51,437 nucleotides of DNA from Pseudomonadota bacterium (GTDB lineage Bacteria > Cyanobacteriota > Vampirovibrionia > Obscuribacterales > Obscuribacteraceae). Within the stretch, counting starts at the first letter, position 1. Each line of letters begins with the position of its first letter. Made by a program: the position numbers and the translations under genes. Below, piece by piece: positions 37,501-42,807 of the stretch. A model generated the notes under the pieces. That model saw only the letters and a list, made by a program, of their open reading frames with translations. It had not been told where the DNA came from and did no database searches. The stretch covers positions 1 through 51,437 of the forward strand of contig JAJPGY010000024.1 in the NCBI GenBank assembly GCA_021325555.1, written 5' to 3'.

Positions 37501-40500
37501 CCTTTCGCCCAGACCTCCCTGGGGGTCGGCGGCGGCTGATCGGCCGGTCTGGCGCCGGCATCCCAGACAAACCGCGTCTCCACGCCCTGGCTGTCCCTGG
37601 TCCTGGTAATGAGACCGTCCGGGTTCCTCTCGATGAAGGACCCGTTCGGCAGCTCGCGTTTCACCTCGACGAGCTCGCCCCGCTCGTTTGCCCTGTACGT
37701 CTGCCTGCTGCCGTCACGGTGCTCGAGCAGCGCATCTGATACCTTGCCCGCCCTGTCCACCTGATAAGTTATCTGCGAGCCGTCGCGGTGGAATTCCGCT
37801 ATGCCGCCATAGCGCCCGGCCGCTTGCCTGCCGGCGTCCGCTTGCTCGTCGACGACCTGGCGCAGGACCGGCGGCCCGTTTCGATTGGCGGGGTTGGGCC
37901 CCCGCTCGGCTATGACGGCCTCCTTGCTCTGGCCGGCTTTCTGCCTGGTGACCCGGTCGGGCTGATCCTCGGGGCGGGCACCGGCTGCCCACCGGAACCG
38001 GGTGATGTTGCCGCCGGCATCGACCGATTCGGTGAGCCTTCCCCGGCCGTCGAACTTTTGTTTGAACCCGCTATCGTAAACCCTCTCCCGCTCCAAGCCC
38101 CTGGCGTTGAGCCTGGATGTGGAGCCGTCCACGTTGCGCCGGATCGTGGCGGCCGCGCCGTTCTCTCGCGTGCGAATGGTAATCGAGCCGTCGGCATTCA
38201 GCGCGTGCGTGCCGGCGAAAGTCTCCTGGACGTCCCCGCCCCGGGCATCCTTGCGGTGAAGCGTGTATCGGAACTGCCCCCTGTCCCGCGGATCGGGCTC
38301 GACGCTCCACCTGCTGCCGTTTGCCTCGGTGACCTGCGTCAGGCGCCCGTTTCTGGTCACGGTGGAGCGGCCGTTGGCTTCGACCTGCTCGACCGTCCCG
38401 TCCGCGCGGCTTACCGTCACCGTGCCGTCGGCTGCCCGCTCGACCCGGCCCTCGACCCTGGTGCTTTTGCCGGTGGCAGGATCCGAGATCGTCCAGGAAT
38501 CTCCCCCGGCTTGGGGACCGCCTTGCCAGCCGGGCGGTTGTCCCGGCCGTTGATCCGCGGCCGCATCCCGGCCCCGCACGCCCGCCGGCGCTGGCGTCTC
38601 GCCCGCTTCCGGTGCCCTGTGCGCCAGAGCCGCGCTGCCAGGAGATGGCGCGGCCGGCGCCAGCACCCGCCCGTCCGGCAGCGTGATCCGCTCGCCCTCG
38701 AAGCGTGTATGCCTGCCGTTGGCCGCCCGCGCCTCCTCCACCTGGCCCCAGCCGCTGCCGCTCGTCTCGATGCCGTTGCTGAAGCGGGAGACGATGGTGC
38801 CGGTGCGCGGGTCGATCTCGGCTGCGCAGGCGCTCCGGCCCTGCTGCATCTGCCGCTCGTCCTGCCTCGATTCCGGCTTGAACTGCACGGTTATCCGGCC
38901 TGTCCTGCGGTCGGTGCTGACGAGCTCGCGGCCGCGGGCGTCTCGGGCCGCCTGCCGCCAGCGGCCGCTGCCGTCCTCGTACCAGTTGGTCTGCCGTCCC
39001 TGCGCGTCGCGGTAGGACAACTTGTGCCTGTTCCAGTCAGCCAGGTATGTAGCACCGCCGGCGGTGACCTCGAAAGTGTTGCGCCGGGCATCGCGCACGG
39101 TCTCGATCTTCTTGCCGTCCGGACCGGAAAGGGTGGCTCTGGTGACGCCGTTGCCGTCCGTGTGGACCATCTCCCTGCCGTCGGTGTCCCTGACGGCGCT
39201 CCGCCAGTCCTGCCCGTCCCAGTACTGCCTGCCCAGAGACCTGCCGCTGCGGTCGAACTGCTCGCGCGCGTAGCCGTTCAAATCGCGTGTCTCCCTGCTC
39301 CCATCCCGGCGGTGCAGCTCGGTTGCGCCTTCCCGGTTGTCGTAGCGGATGGCGCCGCTCGCCAGGCGGGTGAAGTCGCCCCTCACGCTGCCGTCGAGAT
39401 TGCGTCTGACCACCTGCGGATCGAAGTCGTCTACCGGCCCCTGCTTGCTCGGGCGGCCGTTGCGGTCGTAATGCATCCAGGCGCTTCTCTGGCTGTCCCA
39501 TCTCAGCGTGCCGTGATCGCCGGCCAGGGTGATCTCGCTTATCCGGCCGGTTGCCGGGTCGTATTTGACCTCGTCCTTGCTTTCGATGTGCCGCTCGATC
39601 TTCTCTTGCGCTCCTGCCAGCGCCCGCGCGTCCCCGTGCTCGAGCTGCTCGCGCAGCCGGCGGACCTGACCTTCGTTGCCTAGCTGCTGCAGGTACCTGG
39701 AGGCCTGCGGGTTGGATCGCGCCGTTTCCACCAGGTGATCGAGCGCTCGTGCTCCGTCCTGCGGGCTGGCTGCCCTGGCGAAGTCCCAGGCCGAGTCCAC
39801 CGCCAGCTCCCTGGAGCTTCTCTCGATCGCCGGCTTGAGCCTGTCCTGGGACTCCTTGAGCGCGCGCGCCCGGGCGGCGGTGTTGCTGGCGGGTGCGCCC
39901 TCTTGCCCCAGCGACTCCTGCAGCCTGAGCAAGTCATCCGGCCTTCCCAACTGCTCGACGAGCCGGGCCGCCTGCGGGTTGCGCTCTGAGAGCTTGATCA
40001 AGTGATTGAGCGCCCTGGCGGCCTCCGGCCCCTCCCTGGCGCCGGTGAAGGCGCGCGCCGCATCGGTCGCCTGCTCGCGTGAGTCCCTCTCCACGCTCGC
40101 CCTGAGCTTCCGCTGCGCCTCTGTCAGCGCGCTCCCTCCGGCCGCCGGTGCCTCCCTGCTTTCTGCCGCCAGCGTTCTTCTCAGTTGCTCGACCTCGGCG
40201 GTGTTGCCCAGCCGGCCCAGGTAAGCGGCCGCCAGGGGATTGGTCCTGGCTTCCTCCCGCAGGCGATCCAGGGCCTGCCCTGCTTCTTCCGGATTCCGCG
40301 CCCGCACAAGCTCGCGCGCGTCGTTGGTCGCCCGCTCGCCCGGCGGCGTCTCCATGTACGAGCGCAGGCGCCCCTGGGCGTCCCTGATTCTCTGGTCGAA
40401 CTCTCCGTTGAGAAGGCTGACCTCGAGCTGTCCCGAGCCACGGTCGTCGCCGTTCACGAAATTGAGATAGCGGGCGGCCACTCCCCGGGGATCCCTGCCG

Positions 40501-42503
40501 GCGGCATCCTCGAGGGCGCGCAGCGCCTTGAGCGCCGCCTCCGGGGAGCCGGCGGCGATAAGCTGGCGCGCCAGGTCGGCTGCGCGCTCGGCCGGGTCCT
40601 TGAGGCTGGTGTCCCTGAGCCTCTGCTGGGCCTCGGTCGCCTCCCGGGGCAAAGCACTGGCACCATCGGTAATGGCGTGCTGCAGCTTCTCCTGCAAGCC
40701 GGTCGGGTCTTGCGTGCCGGCAATGCTCTCCACGTGCTCGCGGGCGTGCGGGTTGACGCGCGAGCTGGCGATGAGCTCACCAAGCGACCGGGCGGCCTCC
40801 GCCGGTGTTCGCGCCTGGGCAAAGGACCTGGCCAGCTCGGCGGCCTGGGCGCTTGAGTCCGCCTCCAGACGAGGACGGAGCCCGGACTGGGCCCGCGTCA
40901 CCTCCTGCGGCAGGTAGGGGGAGCCCTCGCTGTCCGCCTGCCTGAGCGCCCTCTGGAATCCGGGCGCCCGGTCGGCGGTTAGCTGGCGCAGGTAGTCCAT
41001 CGCCTGCGGGTTTTCCCTGGCCAGCCGGGCAAGGTGAAGCAGAGCCCGGGTCGCTTCCCGTGGACTGGTGGCGCTGGCGAACTCCCTTGCCGCATCCGTG
41101 GCCTGGATCCGGGAATCGGATTCGACCGCGCGCCCGAGCTCCTGCCGGCGCTCCTGGAGCTCGCCGAGGTTGCCGTTCATGAGCGCCAGCTCGACCCGGC
41201 TCGATCCCCCGCCTGCCTGGGTCAGATGAGCCCAGTACCTGGCGGCTTGACCGCGAGGATCGGCAAGCGCCGCCGCGCGCAGATCATGGAAGGCCGCCAG
41301 CGCCTCCTCTGCTCTCTGGGCGCCGGCCAGCCTTCTGGCGATGCGGGTGGCCTCCTCGTCCGCGCTCGGCTGGCCGCCTGGGGCGCGCGCTTCCCGGACC
41401 TGCCCGTTGCCGCCGCCGTCCGGGTAGTGCGCCCGTCCGGGCTCGCGGTGGACGATCTCCCGGAGACCGAGCTCCATTGTCTTCTCCAGCGCCAGCGGGC
41501 TGTCCACTTCGACCACCTGCTGCGAGCCTGCCGGCGCCCTGGGATCGCGGGTGATCTGCGCCCGGCGCGCCTCGTCGTTCATGAAGATAACCTTGGCGTC
41601 AGGGGATCGCAGGTTCACCCGCGCCTCCGGGCTGGTGATGAGGACGACCGCGTTGCCGCTCGCCTCCACCTGCGTTCTGCCGTCGGCGACGACGATCGAG
41701 TTGCCGGCGGCCTGCACGGTGGCGTCGGTCGCGTAGACGACCGAGTTCCCGGTCGCGTGCACCTCGCCGCCCCTGGCCCTTATCAGGGCGCCGTCGGTGG
41801 CCCAGACGTTGCTGCCTTCCGATTCCACGGTCCCGTGCTTGTTGGCGAAGGCCGTGACCTCGGGCCCCCGAACCCTGGCGTGCGAGTTGTCGTGGGCGAA
41901 AACCTGGGACTCGCCGGTGACAACGGCGCCGGCGCGATCCCGCAGGCTCACCGTGGCATCACGGGCGGTGACGCTGCTGTCCGCCAGCGCCAGCACGTTC
42001 TCGCCCCGGCCGGCCTGGACGTGCTCCTGCCCGTCGACCCGCCTGGGGCCCGCCTGCGCGGAGTCGAAGAGCCTGCGCAGGGCGCCGGCGGCGCGCTCAC
42101 CGCTGCCTTCGCCGCGCGCCCCCTCCTCGCCGGCCGCACCGCCCCTGGCCGCCTGCCGGCCGCGCCTGCCCTTATCGCCCTCCTTCTTGTGCCCGCCCTC
42201 GCGGTTGCCGCCCGCCCGCTCTTCCCGGTCAGGATCAAGATGGAAGCCAAAGCCTTCCAGCATCGACCTGTACTCTTCCCGGGTCAGCGATACCGAGCCG
42301 CTGCGGTCTGATAGGTCGCGCCTGCGTGTATCCGCCTCACTGGTGGTAGCCGGATTGTAGACCTCCTGCGCGGCCGGCGGCTGCTCCTTGACTTCCGGCG
42401 CGTCGGGGGCAGGGTTTCGTTTTTTGGGATCTTCTACGCTGTCGGACATGAGATCAGGGCAGGCAGCCGGAACAGGCACCCGGGAAAAGTTGGGCACGGG
42501 CAC
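22572..42503 (-). CDS. giant (about 6640-residue) multidomain Rhs-like protein
   Basis: A single uninterrupted frame of nearly 20 kb, about 0.7 MDa. Approximate residue order: 1-160 charged and disordered; 165-308 octapeptide beta-solenoid; 375-970 tandem helical repeats; 975-2625 Rhs/YD-like repeats; 2625-3560 helical, with annexin-like repeats; 3585-4000 Gly/Ala-rich with hydrophobic stretches; around 4040 a YHDV...GILETGEL segment; HEGIH at 4562; coiled coils and linkers; HELRH at 5375; an HD-GYP domain at 5780-5935; four beta repeats; HELQH at 6359. No signal peptide or canonical Rhs core box was seen, so location is unclear. The frame opens at GTG 42503; ATG 42449 is an alternative, and neither has a good ribosome binding site. 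A promoter lies at 42539-42566. Function unknown; a polymorphic effector or a large structural protein are both possible. Confidence 0.93.
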   Translation of the reverse strand: MPVPNFSRVPVPAACPDLMSDSVEDPKKRNPAPDAPEVKEQPPAAQEVYNPATTSEADTRRRDLSDRSGSVSLTREEYRSMLEGFGFHLDPDREERAGGNREGGHKKEGDKGRRGRQAARGGAAGEEGARGEGSGERAAGALRRLFDSAQAGPRRVDGQEHVQAGRGENVLALADSSVTARDATVSLRDRAGAVVTGESQVFAHDNSHARVRGPEVTAFANKHGTVESEGSNVWATDGALIRARGGEVHATGNSVVYATDATVQAAGNSIVVADGRTQVEASGNAVVLITSPEARVNLRSPDAKVIFMNDEARRAQITRDPRAPAGSQQVVEVDSPLALEKTMELGLREIVHREPGRAHYPDGGGNGQVREARAPGGQPSADEEATRIARRLAGAQRAEEALAAFHDLRAAALADPRGQAARYWAHLTQAGGGSSRVELALMNGNLGELQERRQELGRAVESDSRIQATDAAREFASATSPREATRALLHLARLARENPQAMDYLRQLTADRAPGFQRALRQADSEGSPYLPQEVTRAQSGLRPRLEADSSAQAAELARSFAQARTPAEAARSLGELIASSRVNPHAREHVESIAGTQDPTGLQEKLQHAITDGASALPREATEAQQRLRDTSLKDPAERAADLARQLIAAGSPEAALKALRALEDAAGRDPRGVAARYLNFVNGDDRGSGQLEVSLLNGEFDQRIRDAQGRLRSYMETPPGERATNDARELVRARNPEEAGQALDRLREEARTNPLAAAYLGRLGNTAEVEQLRRTLAAESREAPAAGGSALTEAQRKLRASVERDSREQATDAARAFTGAREGPEAARALNHLIKLSERNPQAARLVEQLGRPDDLLRLQESLGQEGAPASNTAARARALKESQDRLKPAIERSSRELAVDSAWDFARAASPQDGARALDHLVETARSNPQASRYLQQLGNEGQVRRLREQLEHGDARALAGAQEKIERHIESKDEVKYDPATGRISEITLAGDHGTLRWDSQRSAWMHYDRNGRPSKQGPVDDFDPQVVRRNLDGSVRGDFTRLASGAIRYDNREGATELHRRDGSRETRDLNGYAREQFDRSGRSLGRQYWDGQDWRSAVRDTDGREMVHTDGNGVTRATLSGPDGKKIETVRDARRNTFEVTAGGATYLADWNRHKLSYRDAQGRQTNWYEDGSGRWRQAARDARGRELVSTDRRTGRITVQFKPESRQDERQMQQGRSACAAEIDPRTGTIVSRFSNGIETSGSGWGQVEEARAANGRHTRFEGERITLPDGRVLAPAAPSPGSAALAHRAPEAGETPAPAGVRGRDAAADQRPGQPPGWQGGPQAGGDSWTISDPATGKSTRVEGRVERAADGTVTVSRADGTVEQVEANGRSTVTRNGRLTQVTEANGSRWSVEPDPRDRGQFRYTLHRKDARGGDVQETFAGTHALNADGSITIRTRENGAAATIRRNVDGSTSRLNARGLERERVYDSGFKQKFDGRGRLTESVDAGGNITRFRWAAGARPEDQPDRVTRQKAGQSKEAVIAERGPNPANRNGPPVLRQVVDEQADAGRQAAGRYGGIAEFHRDGSQITYQVDRAGKVSDALLEHRDGSRQTYRANERGELVEVKRELPNGSFIERNPDGLITRTRDSQGVETRFVWDAGARPADQPPPTPREVWAKGKEGPERLSDVRVTEPDPDRPGQQRTVLRQVLAVHPDGTRAMGGISSYLPDGSSLKEIVHPHTGEVAGGIGRRLDGTQLNYDARGRLLSTTGLDEGPLSVTADGALRQRSGDGETLSRLDGSRLTYDARGNLTESRHANGNVMRYRWDENNRLTGYNYGAGWWTRSDATGNDWAKEGEPSNRWSGTVEVDKRTGVLAESSAGGNWNRTMNPDGSATIRNRAGDLTEIWDTNWNKTRIEYDGRTPVRITYPDNSVARKMSDSWDVRDSRGVVTVKPGIAVDQATGAITERGYSDTVVREANGTRTTLDEQRRPREVQRADGSRTTYLRDAATGEITGRTERNADGSVAHLDARGNITRVDLPHGQRRRFDRDARGNVIAVAESNGNTWTSQDGGLTFRNQAGETRSGQPQIERNGSYRFAAEASREITRNADNSTTYSDRHGRLTERPDGSQVLANSRGAVIATRDAAGRVTEFEPRDRGPGDEPTRVKLPNGRVWERLDAGLWRDAQSGDTMRGSWSLDRNGDLTLRGPEGNRESITFRLDGSTVTRNDRGLVARIQDKFGGLTQFEYDAQNNLVSMATPDGARWSRLNGDVWVKDGTTETWRGSRSVDPDGTVRMSTGNLEITRSPDGWERHQNTRSGAVTYERRNANGSEVTKNEAGQVTAIRNARGETYRFGYNSETGQLERVTFPSGQIRTTAAGGVRFAPDENGNVHEISADSRGEKVYRGDGSFIRGENGQVVERRDGALIEHRDTRQTERIQPDGTHVFTDERGRVTRVEGRAGTFEYGYDEQSGRVNSYTVNGLRYTTRDNVNWTAGERHFTARIDVLQDGTRKQTNPATGVETFYRNDGTAVVRENGTLRVYDGHDTSAARITETIDRSGSRMRYEYGTVTRTVDGKDIRVDNQLLGFRSGDGPWMRTTDGINYRSADGRQTFRGVAILHADGALQRIDTWGNQTIVRLDGSRRQGDNQRRQDLEQAARNMVRSMEWNLFGDSRHDRSRVVEREMGQRSAAENQIIREMFNRQWQADGSRENMEQVIRNRIKNDDIIDKALNHLRRADDANFHGVRPDFAGRIHTALIDHDSWRGERSKEQCEQAIRTALSQLNSQQIAQLQAEYRNTFGSDLAADLHARFTDTNSFTRQSIDVYLQGKERVTDQQMANLMVTAANGGNVGHFEEAAGLASPAARNAFVDAQGGWNQAMDRVWGRFGHWYGARDALHVMESTRFGQITEAQRLRDSTGWLSNDEKTIDKVLREMPEQRRAMFFRGEFLSQHPNEVRTKEDREALAMYGNLTHAIDNAYSWAHDLRVAQLRDQVRVEGGGLARDVGRHGGSIYADSLQEIMGTVQNMNQRQWQALVDDPEYRQRMERELRPYLGDDKYAAVRQLVDAKLELKGRLDGMTTREQLRTQNHFARMTDGQLDQYLHGRQVSNRLGTDPMNAGRRVDMFGRLEAQRALEARAAGGDGDARRDLEALRFYRSETYQAVRDGARRNIVSALDDAGSDRRAGLEALTKMTPDERQRYRTDERFRNELKQKVESVFGRGTRARETAMNILNQVESSRTNDPSRLDVVDRLNILSYDGQAGHRRSAVISEVSRALQEDPALKDRLQNDREYARRFQTAVRAAAPGMAYENLVRPLVEQGRLTGEQLARAGALSRQELNRVLLNMSPEHLRAINESQREREALLSSRNGEDRKVVENILRQGAELAGRQRELISSLPADQREAVARILAQRGPSSAADRAAVDRLDRGTREKLEALTGDLRRGPATAADQVRLFVLGGGATAEQVRQTLSAMSLEQRRLMVGEYGRKYGMRDVKRDLIESADASERPQMEYLLRTEHLQAGTRFAIAQDQAHASDGWSSSLMRYTHYGGSLTDMHQNLADIHREIAAASGRGQRVDDRVIDRLEQSFRESLVNFREAKEQFADSIVNTAVTATALAAAPFTGGASLYPILYGMAAGAAIKVGTHMLISGADFEMTARNVSRRMASGMVEGGFAMVNPGQLGALMGVGGRAAGAASNAVAAEFKTLAGNAAGRALSSEGQALLESEMRSMVGSALANCARATTRQGATQVAGLSERELARTAARVLQKEGVNLASREGEQMARALTASMSQRLTQAIASETSTYLRMAQQEFLHAGANAGIGGTAAFMGTFTDGLLTRAMSQEGLSMEGVLEAGRESFRAAGEGAFGGAAMSGFGRAMHAGGHLAGIEHRGGAARYAFGVLQAVGSGAGGETATQITFHGAIDGSQLASTTFNMAIGSASHIHQYQVFSFRPRELTAGGQHPAAAERETARRRATTGDTSAATANRDTTARPRADGPHDKPGPHPAEARRPAEPAAAGSTRRQAEQLDLDYYRPGSISKTGSPAGTPSGDVYHDVGMYRGRDSIEGLRGILETGELRGDTQKGAQVSQNAGPTNWHESEITIRIGATPDQLNVGTDTNSPRNFNWFMTGARATPIEVAGKPLEILVNGRSPQEISARMERVRKAVDEANAARTARDLTPLDVRVTSISDFLVRERFPELASHLPEADRQPFLEGMRRSPLEFQKAVGEIASRMTPQEFAQALTQRWPDALQWAAGKSGERGGLRGANAAGRMEQHIYVDPHTGGERSYGELVQIASELARDHAQVLEYESRTGRRHEGTSGLTALNNLMDQIETLEWARTPPAPPAQQRETARQPATAARVVDSLSRDLVQAESVPSDRVYRPRAEVPSAAELAELNGRVPSMNREAAKDWSRRMAGMRERWQDTQVPRPQGLPAYTPQQAHERVGQLRQAIREQQVRYDAELARLSGQGQSRAQIEQLMRADGHPLRELHDRRQQLVREFADLNRWVNDVAGERRRQLQAEYDAFAGQQGLPRLRVVTAEHMHAAGGYIFGEGVIRIPKEDLLAAGGGQGLTRATFHEGIHGFVHDREIIQLAINEATRPGGTVDPAAVQQRYAQLTNTDPDHPGSRLTRDQLDRVLQLTGGARPELTEAQKQRAREIAASVANSHPVAGESRELGNTARLIDRHLLDLEANTDGRAVDRLFERLSDTGARVLEERLFGQAMPDALAEQYLAWEAVREGADPAAVGYDRAAARRLLAGDGTAEHPGILRQRLNEVNARHEALVSEYLGRRIEKEAHGLAYQTSEPGETAPGRVRAAESAARGPSPEAARPASPGTERTGAPPPDTAAPQAVPQPRPLTERVAERRELIAALERAATRTAEQERMFANLQRQHADDVKQLVRAEREVIRRMDELEAARERGGLSERDAREYAGLEQELTGLTRQIQAEQRAAVERLVNQGRQQLSSGGASGQLIRGGDATQNLIFNVMNQELDRPIQRLGNRSLRASGFELVPLRAGSSIDAIGGDFALVNRRTGEYLLLDASQRTKSGLPELRQNNVITSDPYDPRFGGDPDRKEPADLARRRADVLDQFRGILDRFQRQGSPLNVLDTPVPIDDSRGGHMANRGRAERLAAIDRLARPEQREAELISWRQDTLDRIAALERYTQDMLDLAHQLRRTGRAERARQLEDLAVHSRRHALHESKKFLLNDLLPRENRARTAQRKEPLSREAAMLREGQSGPPGAPASGSRSPGREGEQLRLSGQDQLARPAAAGRGFASETREPGTVTAGGRRIRELAEAMDRAEARERRAWRAATREAAARDRQAAEQALHQEVLSQARELSRRMGLPEGLVDHGTIVVGRPDNAAGSYDSRSHRLVLDPHDADPRATLFHELRHLSKFIKKSALAEAAPATFERLIRQSVLDGVGGGGTRVQSDFQAHGRAALGPEGRAAARGALAELLGLPHPDPAAYLARLKGNDAGRYRQLVEAFGGGSRGQQRAAAELAGELSHYEAVRSMATIGAEARQLQTIEPGDTPAAAASKEEHNARARALNDEIHRQRLLYEGSKRLWGDGLEAHPEMLRETRGFASAVTGLVDPAHYQRSTEEFSPRRYSNAESLREWVRQMSYHLELGQGLRELRDLARGTQPGQDTAVQNLLQRATENLERWRSARGDTERVMALDQARAAANQLLERLSPQAANSGTIVNDLVRTGLLERQAVPDSLKHLLVPERGFIARGIERVSNWWTGSGERSWLSREAKRRGSPVDDFIAARAAERALHPEQPRPVEDYLQGLPADFRAPVAEAFRQLEAHEPGTAAHTRRVTEMALLIGREMGLPAEQLDLLAVAGILHDLGKLTISRELLLNTDQLTPEERSIIQWHAVSSFVLAERTGVSDARGYRDVALIAAHHHENFGGGGYPTGFAGEQLNLISRILKVADVWDATSSRRAYHAAEGGSDRKEITFSDRLVKQELPPALPAAELTYSPGENRFVDARGRAVPADEIAFRTRTGITLVYREVQRNGRTEGILLGPPDLAALQNGSRRIEDIRGFPMDRAVARVAADTVSFDREKGAFVNQDGAAVPAGAVTVATADRRLLGVQDRDFLSQAGAPGSRLFINPHRTAERLTLEGGQFRAGNEILPPHMVVLRTARGEPVEMVPGDRGSEYRFRRGNETIDPREVVALRAEMDPQVVAAYRRLQAQDVLRIVTADNGAVRPAGFEQFAGTSWSRLMEIAGGAAPTPAEQALLSAPAGTGAGPLRSQAPADPVASRRAAIDSYGRSAADETINRAVDLYHLRDGTRDIFGATYADRSSLGYQVVSRLIMDQARAAGMFSRLGIPEGAVRLDLLVEGNREGAYLNHSNRIEINITGDSPMQIFRHELQHMARAVERTALFNADRAGYRQRVIDSVLANAGNGERRWTYDEATGERVVNRRAKLSAEGRELLRQALGAVLADRSASLELLVAQERFKPLLQERAFGGDARRLVNELNFERHHFETAYERWRIDDTALASNPELARLIADRTAAYRKAAAGRGGSLADHPEMVKLADNVSNDTTGIGDGRAYRRQSREEFAARRAGYTAGLAAIAQAVRQAYADLTPQQRRDLISRTGRPLIAAIRSENLREGAYLARRQMQGRAAQSFYARTVDTIRWLFGLSATTGSAQ
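22850..23560 (-). other. third HExxH metallopeptidase-like domain of the giant protein
   Basis: His6359-Glu-Leu-Gln-His, preceded by a beta strand (RIEINITGD) and followed by a long helical region containing HPEMVKL and a YRRQSREEF segment. It parallels the second domain in order and spacing, including the SNRIEIN/SHRLVLD strand before the motif. It looks like a zincin, but a third zinc ligand was not identified. Confidence 0.6.
24700..25160 (-). other. HD-GYP domain inside the giant protein
   Basis: Residues about 5782-5935. AAHTRRVTEMA, ILHDLGKL (His5833-Asp), IQWHAVSS, AAHHHENFGGGGYPTG and ILKVADVWDATSSRRAY are the full set of HD-GYP motifs, so all metal ligands and the GYP loop are present. 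The family hydrolyses cyclic di-GMP (or cGAMP in some members) in the cytoplasm. Confidence 0.88.
25700..26480 (-). other. second HExxH metallopeptidase-like domain of the giant protein
   Basis: His5375-Glu-Leu-Arg-His after a strand SHRLVLDPHD, followed by a helix (FIKKSALAEA) and later HPEML and YQRSTEEFSPRR. The shared order with the domain at 22850-23560 suggests an internal duplication. Confidence 0.6.
28700..29000 (-). other. first HExxH site of the giant protein
   Basis: His4562-Glu-Gly-Ile-His in ATFHEGIHGFVHD, preceded by GYIFGEGVIRIPKED, again a strand before the motif helix. Similar in logic to the other two sites but more divergent. Confidence 0.5.
33700..34630 (-). other. annexin-like repeats in the giant protein
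   Basis: Around Tyr2781, LNSQQIAQLQAEYRNTFGSD and the following LAADL fit the second half of an annexin repeat (x-x-Q-x-x-x-x-x-x-Y-x-x-x-x-G-x-D-L-x-x-D-L). Around Asp2909, WLSNDEKTIDKVLREMPEQR fits the first half (GxGTDExxIxxxLxxRxxxQR), with the GxGT calcium loop altered. A third partial match, EQRRLMVGEYGRKYGMRDV, lies near 32080-32130. The repeats are degenerate. Confidence 0.5.
34610..39580 (-). repeat. Rhs/YD-like repeat region of the giant protein
   Basis: About 1650 residues of beta-rich repeats with YDARGNLT, FEYDAQNNL, YRWDENNRL and many DGS, DGT and NGR turns. Shorter YD units are combined in a longer unit of roughly 100-130 residues that includes an ExW or GxxW strand (for example ARWSRLNGDVW). 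The DNA shows many recurring GTGCCGTC-type strings on the plus strand from DGT/DGS codons. Such repeats fold as a spiral shell in Rhs and Tc toxins. Confidence 0.85.
39590..41390 (-). repeat. tandem helical repeats of the giant protein
   Basis: At least five units of about 90-130 residues with a common pattern: AAR-x-F-x-x-A, P-x-EAARAL-x-x-L, NPQA-x-x-YL-x-x-L and a final ALxxAQ-x-x-L. Examples of the core are NPQAMDYL, NPLAAAYL, NPQAARLV and NPQASRYL. Probably an alpha-solenoid arm. Confidence 0.75.
41590..42000 (-). repeat. octapeptide beta-solenoid of the giant protein
   Basis: About 16 consecutive eight-residue units with A or V at inward positions and D, N, G or S at turns, for example ATDGALIR, ARGGEVHA, TGNSVVYA, TDATVQAA and GNSIVVAD. 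Strict eight-residue spacing indicates a narrow beta-helix, comparable in period to the spike repeats of T4 gp5 and VgrG but with a different consensus. Confidence 0.65.
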
Positions 42504-42807
42504 GCGGTTGTAATTGTGAAAAGCAAGGCAGCCCGGAAATCATATACCCGATCTGTTCCCTGTCTAACTATTGATCAACGGCGGATCCCCCCGACCGTCC
42601 TTGCGGGTCCGGGTGCCGGATGTCCGGCCAGCTTTGCTTTGCAATCATGATCGCCGGAAACCGGTCTGCTTGCAAGTAAAAATATTACGTAGATTACCCA
42701 ACCTGATCGTTCCCCTCCCCGCGCAGGCGGGCGACCCCGGTTTTGCCTGGCGGCTGCCCGGGGCAGTACGGGTGGCCGGCAGCGTAAATCATAGCCAATG
42801 AAAGGTC
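42504..42807. other. 304-base divergent spacer between the giant gene and dapF
   Basis: Holds a good minus-strand promoter for the giant gene (separate entry), an AT-rich patch at about 42676-42700 (AAAAATATTACGTAG) and GC-rich sequence with no convincing gene. A short plus-strand frame at 42571-42801 has no ribosome binding site and non-coding composition. No RNA gene or terminator was seen. Confidence 0.6.
42539..42566 (-). promoter_or_regulatory. sigma70-type promoter of the giant gene
   Basis: On the minus strand TAGACA (42561-42566, 5/6) and TATGAT (42539-42544, 5/6) are 16 bases apart. Transcription would start near 42532, about 30 bases before GTG 42503 and 83 before ATG 42449, so it does not decide between the two starts. 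Confidence 0.5.

Noticed and set aside
22647..42360. Long plus-strand open frames opposite the giant gene (for example 24201-27269 and 28494-31190)
   Set aside because: They are mirror frames created by GC-rich codon use of the minus-strand gene. Their translations are rich in Arg, Pro, Ala and Gly with no domain signatures, whereas the minus strand shows clear motifs.
42571..42801. Small plus-strand gene in the spacer before dapF
   Set aside because: No ribosome binding site, composition like the surrounding non-coding DNA, no recognisable features.
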